The notes: generated from the letters alone by a model not told the origin. A DNA stretch of 7,316 nucleotides from UBA1181 sp045639525 (GCA_045639525.1 JAZUDI010000078.1:1-7316), one strand, 5' to 3'. Shown: positions 1-6,022, numbered from the stretch's first letter. Numbers and translations are program-made.

Positions 1-21
1 GTCAAAGGAGAAACACTAACG

Positions 22-41
22 AGCGGTGCTTCGGCACTGCT
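22..41 (+). other. Stem-loop with a C(UUCG)G tetraloop
   Basis: Arms AGCGGTGC (22-29) and GCACTGCT (34-41) pair over 8 positions, one of them a G-U wobble, and close on TTCG, the very stable cUUCGg tetraloop. No T-run follows, so it is not a canonical intrinsic terminator. It may be the 3' end of an upstream transcript or part of an upstream coding sequence: the frame starting at base 1 stays open to a TAG at 55-57, too short to judge. The pairing is seen directly and its role is unknown. Confidence 0.45.
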
Positions 42-56
42 GTGTGCAAATGTATA

Positions 57-75
57 GATTTTCCTTGGAAAAATC
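57..75. repeat. Short dyad, GATTTTCC-TT-GGAAAAATC
   Basis: This is an imperfect inverted repeat, with one extra A in the right arm, lying between the upstream hairpin and the promoter of the hydrolase gene. As RNA it could form a short stem with a CTTG loop; as DNA it could be a protein-binding dyad. CCTTGG within it also pairs with CCAAGG further right (about 90-95). Its distance of roughly 110 bases from the promoter makes direct repression uncertain. It may be chance in A/T-rich DNA. Confidence 0.25.
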
Positions 76-164
76 GCATAATACCCAAGGTATGCAAAAA
101 TAAAAGAAGAAAATTTTTGTTTCAAATGAAAGAACCGTGGAAATCAAAGAGTTGTAGCGCTTCT

Positions 165-195
165 TTTGATATTTAAAATTTAAAAACTATATTTG
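165..195 (+). promoter_or_regulatory. Bacteroidetes-type promoter for the hydrolase gene
   Basis: TTTG at 165-168 is followed after 19 bases by TATATTTG at 188-195, an exact match to the Bacteroides primary-sigma consensus (TTTG, 17-23 bases, TAnnTTTG). The start of transcription would fall near 199-202, leaving a leader of only a few bases to the ATG at 207 or about 15 bases to the ATG at 216. The match is seen; the activity is inferred. Confidence 0.7.
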
Positions 196-206
196 TTTGG
201 TAAAAT

Positions 207-2150
207 ATGATGTTCATGAACTATTCGAACAAATTTGTCGCAATATTATCATTTTTCCTATACTTGTTTGTGGGGAATGTCTCAGCTGCGGAGGTCTTGA
301 AGGTTGATCTGACTGATAGCATCCGCCCTGTAACCCATTGCGCGTCAGGAGCGCTCTATGGCGTGACGGAGAAGATTCCTGCGGACATAACCACGTTGGT
401 GGCCCCGCTAAAACCCTATATGTATTGTCAACCGCCAGAGGGAAAGTCTGGTAATCAACACGATTTTGGCGATGGTTTCATTGTGGCTGACCGATTGAAA
501 GGTACCACGGCGAAGGTGCAGATCAGTTTTGCTGACCTTTTACCATATTGGCCTTATCAATGGCCGGGTCAATCCAAATGGTTGAGTGAGATAGAGCGTC
601 TCATCAAGAAGAAACAGAGTTCTGGTCTGACCAATATCCATAGTTATGTGATATGGAACGAGCCGGATGGAACGTGGGGAGCGGGAGTGGATGATTTTTG
701 CAAGACGGTTTGGAAACCCACCTACGATTTGATCCGTAAATTGGAGCCCAATGCGACAATTGTGGGGCCTGCTATCGCTTATTACCAATCTGCATGGATG
801 ACCCCCTTCCTGACCTTCTGTAAGAAGAACAACTGCATGCCTGATTTGATCTGTTGGCATCAATGGGGTTCGCAGGGATTCATCAACGCTGTCAGGGCTG
901 CTCGTAAGCTTCAGTCTGATTTAGGTCTTAAAGAGCGTCAATATTGCATCAATGAATATAGCCGAGGATCGGATGATTACGAGCGCCCTTATGAGGGTTG
1001 CCCGGGTTATTGCGTACCTTTCATCGCTAAATTCGAGAGAAATAATGTGGAGAGCGCTACCATCTCTTGGTGGCATACAGGTCTCCCTGGCCGTTTGGGC
1101 AGCTTGCTGACCGATAAGAATGAAAAGGGTGGCGGTTGGTGGCTCTATAAGTGGTATGGAGATATGACCGGCTATATGGCGATGGTGACTCCTCCTAATG
1201 ACGAGAGCGACCATGTGGATGCCTTTGCCTCTGTCGACCGCAAACGCAATACAGCCAGTATCGTGGTGGGCGGAAATAGTGTGGGTGATGTGAATGTGGT
1301 CTTTACGAAGGTTCCCTATTTCTTGAATGGAAAGGTGAATGTGAAGATTGAACGTGTCACCTGGAAATCCAAGGATACTCCTGTGACAGGAACCAATTTG
1401 GTCTCAGAGAAGGTGGTGACGGTTTCGGGTGGAACCTTTACGATTCCTTTGAAAATAGAGAGTGAATTGTATGCCTATCGTATCTTCTTGACTGCGTTGG
1501 AGGTGCCTCAAACCCCTTTCGGCGGTAGCGCAGCCACTATTCCGGGAATCATAGAGGCGGAAAATTATGATGTGGCCGGTCAAGGCTTCTCCTATTATGA
1601 CAATGATGACGATGACAAAGGAGGAATGCACTATCGCAATGATTGTGTGGATATTGTCAAGGCCGGTGATGGATATGCTATCGGCTATACAGAAAAAGGC
1701 GAGTGGTTGGAGTATAGTGTGGAGGTGGAAAAAGGGGGTGAATACGATGTGACGGCCAATGTCTCCAACGGTGGAAAGGTGGATGGTTTTTCTCTCTTTG
1801 TGGATGGTAAGGAGGTGACGAAAGCCTATTCGATTCCGAAAATCTCCGAAGACTGGTCCCTTTATGAGGAGGTGCCCGTCGCGACGATCTCTTTGTCGGA
1901 AGGCAAGCATCTGTTGAAACTTCAGATTGTCGGTAGTTATGTTAATATCGATTGGTTGAAGTTTACAGACCATACCCTTACCGACGTGAATGATGTGTTG
2001 AATTTTCGTGATGTGGAGAATATAGAGAATGTCCTCTTCTTTGATATGGAGGGGCATCAGGTTTCTCCAATTAATGTTGAGTCTAATAGAATATACATTG
2101 CGGTCATTTCCGGGAAGAAAGTTCGTTTCATCAAGACGGATGTTCGTTGA
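207..2150 (+). CDS. Secreted clan GH-A-like glycoside hydrolase with CBM6
   Basis: This is a 647-residue exported enzyme, probably cutting a plant or other complex polysaccharide outside the cytoplasm. Residues 1-27 are a signal peptide (hydrophobic core about 10-23, type I site VSA/AE, no lipobox). Residues about 45-325 look like a TIM-barrel catalytic domain: IWNEP places the likely acid/base at Glu152, and CINEYS places the likely nucleophile at Glu250, the spacing expected of clan GH-A. The stretch SWWHTG (287-292) would lie on a late barrel strand. Residues about 335-430 form a beta-rich linker domain. Residues about 444-587 are a clear CBM6 (IPGIIEAENYD, the ND.VDI region, GEWLEYSV, YVNIDWLKF). 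The last 55 residues form a short beta-rich tail resembling a degenerate secretion-sorting domain. I cannot assign a CAZy family (GH39-like at best) or a substrate. Three in-frame ATGs exist (207, 210, 216); 216 gives the most typical signal peptide and a more reasonable leader. Fold and export are confident; specificity is unknown. Confidence 0.87.
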   Translation: MMFMNYSNKFVAILSFFLYLFVGNVSAAEVLKVDLTDSIRPVTHCASGALYGVTEKIPADITTLVAPLKPYMYCQPPEGKSGNQHDFGDGFIVADRLKGTTAKVQISFADLLPYWPYQWPGQSKWLSEIERLIKKKQSSGLTNIHSYVIWNEPDGTWGAGVDDFCKTVWKPTYDLIRKLEPNATIVGPAIAYYQSAWMTPFLTFCKKNNCMPDLICWHQWGSQGFINAVRAARKLQSDLGLKERQYCINEYSRGSDDYERPYEGCPGYCVPFIAKFERNNVESATISWWHTGLPGRLGSLLTDKNEKGGGWWLYKWYGDMTGYMAMVTPPNDESDHVDAFASVDRKRNTASIVVGGNSVGDVNVVFTKVPYFLNGKVNVKIERVTWKSKDTPVTGTNLVSEKVVTVSGGTFTIPLKIESELYAYRIFLTALEVPQTPFGGSAATIPGIIEAENYDVAGQGFSYYDNDDDDKGGMHYRNDCVDIVKAGDGYAIGYTEKGEWLEYSVEVEKGGEYDVTANVSNGGKVDGFSLFVDGKEVTKAYSIPKISEDWSLYEEVPVATISLSEGKHLLKLQIVGSYVNIDWLKFTDHTLTDVNDVLNFRDVENIENVLFFDMEGHQVSPINVESNRIYIAVISGKKVRFIKTDVR

Positions 2151-2199
2151 TCGCGGTTGTGTTGCTTAATGTTAGGTTGCATTTTAATCGTATAAGACA

Positions 2200-2814
2200 A
2201 TGAAACAAGAGGTGGACCCTCGTCAGACCAATAGAGCCCAAGCCTTTGAACAGTGGATGGATTCTCCGATGCCCATGGTGACGCTGACCAAAACACTGGA
2301 TGTCACTCGACTAAGGAAGAGGGCGAAGAGGGATAAATTCAAGTTAAATATGCTCCTATGTTGGTCGATTGGAAAGGCGGCCTGCGAAATGGAGGAGTTT
2401 TATGTGGTGCCGGAAGAGGGTAAACTGTTCCAATATGATTTGTTGGCGATAAATGTGATCGTGAAAAATAAAAAGGGCGGAATCTCCACTTGTGACGTCC
2501 CTTTCCACGAGAGTGTCGAACAGTTCAATTATGATTATCGATTGCTGACCGAGCAGGTTTATGAAACTTGTGAAAACTATTCGTTGGATGGATACATGAT
2601 CATTGGTACCTCCGCATTGGTGGAGACGGAATTGGATAGCATTGTGAATCAATATTCCGCACGTTTCACCCACCCATTTTTAGCTTGGGGAAAATTGCAT
2701 AAGGGATTTTTCAAATCCACTTTACCCATCTCCTTTCAGTTCCACCATGTGCAGATGGATGGCGCTGAAGCTTCCTGCTTTTTAGAACGACTACAAAAGG
2801 AGATGGCGAAGTGA
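2200..2814 (+). CDS. CatA-like (chloramphenicol acetyltransferase fold) acyltransferase
   Basis: This is a 204-residue cytoplasmic protein of the CAT superfamily, which moves acetyl groups from acetyl-CoA to a hydroxyl acceptor as a trimer with active sites at subunit interfaces. The signature HHVQMDG lies at 182-188: His183 matches the catalytic His195 of CAT type III and Asp187 matches the structural Asp199. Other family features are the ISFQFHH strand before it, GTSAL (136-140) in the region of the oxyanion-assisting serine, and FTHPFLAWGK. The length is close to the usual 210-220, so it appears intact. The N-terminal half differs clearly from classical resistance CATs, and I recall similar proteins as common chromosomal genes in Bacteroidales. 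The acceptor is therefore unknown and chloramphenicol resistance should not be assumed. It starts 49 bases after the hydrolase, with no good promoter between, so cotranscription is possible. Confidence 0.88.
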   Translation: MKQEVDPRQTNRAQAFEQWMDSPMPMVTLTKTLDVTRLRKRAKRDKFKLNMLLCWSIGKAACEMEEFYVVPEEGKLFQYDLLAINVIVKNKKGGISTCDVPFHESVEQFNYDYRLLTEQVYETCENYSLDGYMIIGTSALVETELDSIVNQYSARFTHPFLAWGKLHKGFFKSTLPISFQFHHVQMDGAEASCFLERLQKEMAK

Positions 2815-2831
2815 GTAGGGGATTCCCCTAT
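2815..2831. repeat. Perfect short palindrome after the CatA-like gene
   Basis: TAGGGG-ATT-CCCCTA (2816-2830) begins one base after the TGA stop of the acyltransferase gene and lies 25 bases before the next start. The six-base-pair G/C-rich stem has a three-base loop and can extend by a G-T pair. No T-run follows, so full termination is unlikely. It could be a weak attenuator, an mRNA-end stabiliser or an operator for the metal transporter gene. Confidence 0.4.
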
Positions 2832-2855
2832 GTCTGATATATATGTAAATTACGG

Positions 2856-3752
2856 ATGATGGATAGAGAGAAGACGATTTCCCGTGTCACATTGGGTGGT
2901 GCGGTCGGAAACTTGTTGTTGGCAGTCTTTAAGTTCTTGGCGGGTCTTTTTGGCCAAAGTTCGGCAATGATGGCGGATGCCATCCATTCACTGAGTGATT
3001 TGGTGAGTGATGTCGTGGTCTTGGTGATGGTCCGTGTGAGCGGTAAGGCGGCTGACAAGGGGCATGATTATGGTCATGGTAAGTATGAGACTTTGGCGAC
3101 GGTCGTTGTCTCTATTTTGTTGTTGATCGTTGGTGTGCAGTTGATGGTCGCCGGTTTAAGGAAAATCAATGTGGTGGTGGAAGGTGGCGAGTTGGCTGTT
3201 CCTAGTTTTATCGCATTGCTGGCTGCTGTTGTCTCCATACTGGTTAAAGAGGGACTCTATCAATGGACGGCACGTGTAGGAAAACGGGTGAATAGTCCGG
3301 CCATGGTCTCCAACGCATGGCATCATAGAAGTGATGCGCTTTCCTCTATTGGCTCGGCCATCGGTATCGGCGGCGCTATGATGTTAGGCGGTGAGTGGGC
3401 GATTCTAGATCCGTTGGTGGGTTGCGTGATCAGTATTTGTATTATAGTTGTCTCCGTTAAGATGATGCAGCCCGCGCTTCATGAATTGACAGAGGGTTCG
3501 TTGCCTGAGGAGGTGGAGAACGATGTGGTGTCCATTATTACCTCTGTGCCTGGTGTGGATAATGTACATGACCTAAAGACGCGCCGGAATGGTCCTACGA
3601 TCATTATGAGCGCCCATGTGGTGGTGGATCCTGATATGACAGTGGCGGAGGCGCATCATATTTCGGTCTTGGCTGAGAACGCTGTCCGTTCCAAATATGG
3701 CGCTGAAACGCTGATTTCGATTCATATAGAGCCTGATGAAGAGGCGGAGTAA
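2856..3752 (+). CDS. Cation diffusion facilitator (CDF) metal exporter
   Basis: This 298-residue inner-membrane proton/divalent-cation antiporter exports metal, most likely Zn2+ and possibly Fe2+, Co2+ or Cd2+. Six membrane segments can be seen at about 10-31, 37-60, 80-101, 116-135, 157-178 and 183-203. The transport site is readable: segment 2 has HSLSD (His44, Asp48) and segment 5 has HHRSD (His156, Asp160), together an HxxxD/HxxxD set like that of zinc carriers; YiiP has Asp instead of the first His. The conserved DYGHGKYE (71-78) follows segment 2. The C-terminal cytoplasmic domain (about 210-295) is the usual dimerising metal-sensor fold, with His254, His267 and His290 as candidate ligands. 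The length is typical and nothing looks broken. ATGs at 2856 and 2859 are both possible. It lies 41 bases after the acyltransferase gene. Family is certain; the metal is inferred. Confidence 0.93.
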   Translation: MMDREKTISRVTLGGAVGNLLLAVFKFLAGLFGQSSAMMADAIHSLSDLVSDVVVLVMVRVSGKAADKGHDYGHGKYETLATVVVSILLLIVGVQLMVAGLRKINVVVEGGELAVPSFIALLAAVVSILVKEGLYQWTARVGKRVNSPAMVSNAWHHRSDALSSIGSAIGIGGAMMLGGEWAILDPLVGCVISICIIVVSVKMMQPALHELTEGSLPEEVENDVVSIITSVPGVDNVHDLKTRRNGPTIIMSAHVVVDPDMTVAEAHHISVLAENAVRSKYGAETLISIHIEPDEEAE

Positions 3753-3794
3753 TAAGAATTAAGAATTAAGAGTTAAGAATTAGGAGTTAAGAAA
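3753..3794. repeat. Six tandem imperfect 7-bp repeats (TAAGAAT)
   Basis: Directly after the transporter stop come TAAGAAT, TAAGAAT, TAAGAGT, TAAGAAT, TAGGAGT and TAAGAAA. Because 7 is not a multiple of 3, the TAA and TAG triplets put stops into all three forward frames. The complement carries TTAA-based stops in all frames as well. Such AAGAATT runs are frequent between genes in Bacteroidales. The copy number may vary through replication slippage. Confidence 0.8.
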
Positions 3795-3832
3795 CGTCAG
3801 TTTGACGAAGTCAATTATGAGTTTCTTACTCC
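3783..3832. terminator. Bidirectional terminator-like inverted repeat at the convergent junction
   Basis: GGAG-T-TAAGAAAC (3783-3795) pairs with GTTTCTTA-CTCC (3821-3832): 12 base pairs interrupted by one bulged T. The 25-base interior holds two mutually exclusive small hairpins, GTCA/TGAC around GTT (3796-3806) and TTGAC-GAA-GTCAA (3802-3814). The structure sits between the stops of the CDF gene and the cysteine synthase gene and overlaps the last codons of the latter. It lacks a good T-run, so termination in both directions is inferred. Confidence 0.5.
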
Positions 3833-4734
3833 TCTCCAAATTGGTCGAACATCTTTGTGCTCAAGTATTTTTCCGCACGGTCTGGGAAGACGACAACAAT
3901 GTTTCCTTTCTCAATCTTCTCTGCGGTTTTGATGGCGGCCAGTAGGGCGGCGCCACTACTCATACCTGCGAAAATTCCCTCGTTGGCGATGATCTTTCTG
4001 GCCATCTCAATCGCCTCCTCGCTCTCGACCATAATTTGGACATCGATTCTGGATGGATCGTAGATGGCGGGAACGATTGCCTCCTCCATGTTCTTCAACC
4101 CTTGAATGTAGTGTCCTTTGATTGGGTGGGCGCAGACGACTTTGATATCTGGTTTGTGTTGTTTCAGGAACTTGGAAATACCCATTATGGTACCCGATGT
4201 TCCGAGGGCACAGACCAAATAGTCGATATTACCTTGGGTTTGGTTCCAGATCTCGGTTGCGGTGCCCTCGTAGTGGGCTTGGTAATTGGCCGCGTTGGAG
4301 AATTGGTCTGGCATGAAGTATTTGTCTGGATTCTCCTCCACCAACTTGTGGGCCATGCGGATCGCTCCGTCGGTACCTTCATCAGCGGCTGTCAAAATCA
4401 CTTTTCCTCCGTATGAACGGATGATCTTCCGTCTCTCTACCGATACGGCGGAACTCATGACGATCTCCACCTTGTAGCCCTTCACGATACCTGCGATGGC
4501 CAAGCCAATACCGGTATTGCCTGAGGTTGGTTCAATAATCACTTTGCCCGGGGTGAGTTTACCCTCCTTCTCGGCTTGTTCTATCATTTGGATCGCGATG
4601 CGGTCTTTGATGCTTCCCGTAGGATTAAAGCCCTCGACCTTCGCGTAGATGTTCACATTCGGATTGGGGTTCAATCGGTTGATGCGGATCAACGGCGTCT
4701 CACCAATAGCCTCCAATACATTGTTGCAAATCAT
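3826..4734 (-). CDS. cysM: Cysteine synthase, CysM-type PLP enzyme
   Basis: This 302-residue fold-type II pyridoxal-phosphate enzyme makes L-cysteine from an activated serine (O-acetylserine or O-phosphoserine) and a sulfur donor in the cytosol. The PLP lysine is Lys43 in NPTGSIKDR. PTSGNTG (69-75) is the substrate-carboxylate loop and GTSGT (178-182) the phosphate cradle, with Ser in place of the usual second Gly. MSSGA (258-262) and FPDRAEKYLST (283-293) complete the site. The latter is CysM-like rather than the PSFGERYLST type of CysK. The segment GLKNMEE...VPAIYDP (212-226) resembles, from memory, Mycobacterium tuberculosis CysM, whose Arg220 reads O-phosphoserine; here that place holds Lys214. 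The gene starts 18 bases after the prfA stop on the same strand and has no own promoter that I can see. The family is certain; the CysM label and substrate are less so. Confidence 0.92.
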   Translation of the reverse strand: MICNNVLEAIGETPLIRINRLNPNPNVNIYAKVEGFNPTGSIKDRIAIQMIEQAEKEGKLTPGKVIIEPTSGNTGIGLAIAGIVKGYKVEIVMSSAVSVERRKIIRSYGGKVILTAADEGTDGAIRMAHKLVEENPDKYFMPDQFSNAANYQAHYEGTATEIWNQTQGNIDYLVCALGTSGTIMGISKFLKQHKPDIKVVCAHPIKGHYIQGLKNMEEAIVPAIYDPSRIDVQIMVESEEAIEMARKIIANEGIFAGMSSGAALLAAIKTAEKIEKGNIVVVFPDRAEKYLSTKMFDQFGEE

Positions 4735-4752
4735 AATGGTAAAAATTTCGTG

Positions 4753-5862
4753 TTATAACTCGCTTTCTTTCAAACGCTCCGCATTCTCGGCGACAATCAA
4801 TTTGTCGATGATCTCTTGGATTTCACCGCCTACCACCGCTTGTAAGTTATAGAGTGTCAAATTGATACGGTGATCGGTGACACGACCTTGAGGGTAGTTG
4901 TAGGTACGGATTTTTGCTGAACGGTCTCCGGTAGAGACCATGGTTTTTCTGCGTGCCGCGATGTCATCCATGTATTTTTGGTGTTCACGGTCGTAGATCA
5001 TGGTACGCAAGCGTGACAATGCGCGCTCCTTGTTCTTAGGTTGGTCACGTGTCTCAGTACATTCGATGAGGATCTCCTCCGCAACGCCTGTATTAGGATT
5101 CTTCCAGATGTAGCGCAGACGTACGCCAGACTCCACCTTATTGACGTTCTGTCCTCCGGCTCCACCTGAACGGAAGGTATCCCACTTGATCTCTCCCTCA
5201 TTGATTTGAACATCGAACTCATCGGCCTCCGGCAATACGGCCACAGTGGCGGCTGATGTGTGGACACGTCCTTGTGTCTCAGTGGCTGGGACACGTTGCA
5301 CGCGGTGAACGCCTGACTCATATTTTAGCGTACCGTAGACATTATCGCCCGATACGTTGAAAATAATCTCCTTGTAACCTCCAGCGGTTCCTTCGTTGAA
5401 GCTGGAGACGCTTACTTGCCAACCCTTCATTTCGCAGTACTTTGCGTACATCTTAAAGAGGTCGCCCGCGAAAAGCGCCGCCTCGTCACCACCGGTTCCT
5501 CCTCGGATTTCAACGATGGCGTTCTTGCAATCCTCTGGATCGGAAGGGATCAATAAGATCTTGATACGCTCCTCCATGTCTGGTAGTTGGGGCTCTAACT
5601 CGTCCAATTCCATCTTGGCCATTTCTCTCATTTCGGGATCCGATTCAGTATCAAGGATCTCCTTGGCTTGCTGAATGTTGGAAAGGGCGTTTTGGTATTC
5701 TTTCTTGGCATTCATAATCAACTCCAAGTCGTGATACTCCTTGTTCAGTTTCACGTATCTTTTCATGTCCGCAATCACTGCGGGGTCGGTTATGAGGGTG
5801 GAGATCTCTTCGAATTTGTGCTCCAATCCGTCCAACTTGCTCAACAAAGAATTCTCAGCCAT
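4753..5862 (-). CDS. prfA: Peptide chain release factor 1
   Basis: This 369-residue class I release factor recognises UAA and UAG in the ribosomal A site and triggers release of the finished peptide. It is RF1, not RF2: the codon-reading tripeptide is Pro192-Ala193-Thr194 (RVPATETQGR) instead of SPF. The catalytic GGQ is at 236-238 (GGAGGQNVNK); its Gln is the usual PrmC methylation target. The helical N-terminal domain (about 1-105) and the conserved region starting EIRGGTGGDEA (118-128) are present, as is the C-terminal YNYPQGRVTDHRI stretch. The length is within the normal range and nothing is disrupted. It is transcribed from its own strong promoter and is followed by the cysteine synthase gene, so the two probably form a two-gene transcript despite unrelated functions. 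Confidence 0.98.
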   Translation of the reverse strand: MAENSLLSKLDGLEHKFEEISTLITDPAVIADMKRYVKLNKEYHDLELIMNAKKEYQNALSNIQQAKEILDTESDPEMREMAKMELDELEPQLPDMEERIKILLIPSDPEDCKNAIVEIRGGTGGDEAALFAGDLFKMYAKYCEMKGWQVSVSSFNEGTAGGYKEIIFNVSGDNVYGTLKYESGVHRVQRVPATETQGRVHTSAATVAVLPEADEFDVQINEGEIKWDTFRSGGAGGQNVNKVESGVRLRYIWKNPNTGVAEEILIECTETRDQPKNKERALSRLRTMIYDREHQKYMDDIAARRKTMVSTGDRSAKIRTYNYPQGRVTDHRINLTLYNLQAVVGGEIQEIIDKLIVAENAERLKESEL

Positions 5863-5907
5863 AAAGCGTATGTTATTATTGTTTATCTAGTTCCTTAAAA
5901 ATTCGTT

Positions 5908-5939
5908 CAAAGTTACGATTATTTATTGAAATAGGCAAA
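5908..5939 (-). promoter_or_regulatory. Bacteroidetes-type promoter for prfA
   Basis: Read on the minus strand, TTTG (5939-5936) is followed after 20 bases by TAACTTTG (5915-5908), matching the consensus at every fixed base. Transcription should start near 5904, giving a leader of about 40 bases. No Shine-Dalgarno sequence precedes the ATG, which is normal for this phylum. Confidence 0.72.
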
Positions 5940-5977
5940 AAAGGATAGAAGGGGAGTCTCGATTTCGTATTTATGGC

Positions 5978-5985
5978 TATCTTTG
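5978..5985 (+). promoter_or_regulatory. -7 element for the SMP-30 gene
   Basis: TATCTTTG matches TAnnTTTG exactly and would start transcription near 5990, about 33 bases before the ATG at 6023. The expected upstream TTTG is missing: the 5951-5960 stretch is GGGGAGTCTC. The promoter may therefore be weak or need an activator. It does not overlap the divergent prfA promoter. Confidence 0.5.
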
Positions 5986-6022
5986 CCGTGCTGTTCAATA
6001 GCAGTATAGATGTTTCAATAAT

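Noticed and set aside
1..57. Open 18-codon frame ending at TAG 55-57, as the tail of an upstream gene.
   Set aside because: It is too short to recognise, and another frame is also open to about 176 with unprotein-like content. Not listed as a gene.
1404..2057. A 217-codon open frame on the minus strand inside the hydrolase gene.
   Set aside because: It lies opposite the CBM6 and its tail, has low-complexity His/Ile-rich content and no domain, and the plus-strand reading is a clear protein family.
207..2150. A polysaccharide utilisation locus around the hydrolase.
   Set aside because: No SusC/SusD pair, regulator or other carbohydrate enzyme is present in the window; the SMP-30 gene is distant and on the far side of a housekeeping pair.
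2818..2828. GGGGATTCCCC resembles a mammalian NF-kappa-B site.
   Set aside because: The DNA is bacterial, so the resemblance is a consequence of the palindrome and has no expected meaning.
3753..3794. The tandem repeats as a CRISPR array or replication iterons.
   Set aside because: The units are 7 bases with no spacers, and no Cas, Rep or origin features are nearby.
4036..4416. A 126-codon plus-strand frame opposite the cysteine synthase gene.
   Set aside because: It is a shadow of a conserved PLP enzyme gene and has no recognisable motif or start signal.
4753..5862. A programmed frameshift in the release factor gene.
   Set aside because: Frameshifting is typical of prfB. This gene is prfA (PAT tripeptide) with one continuous frame.
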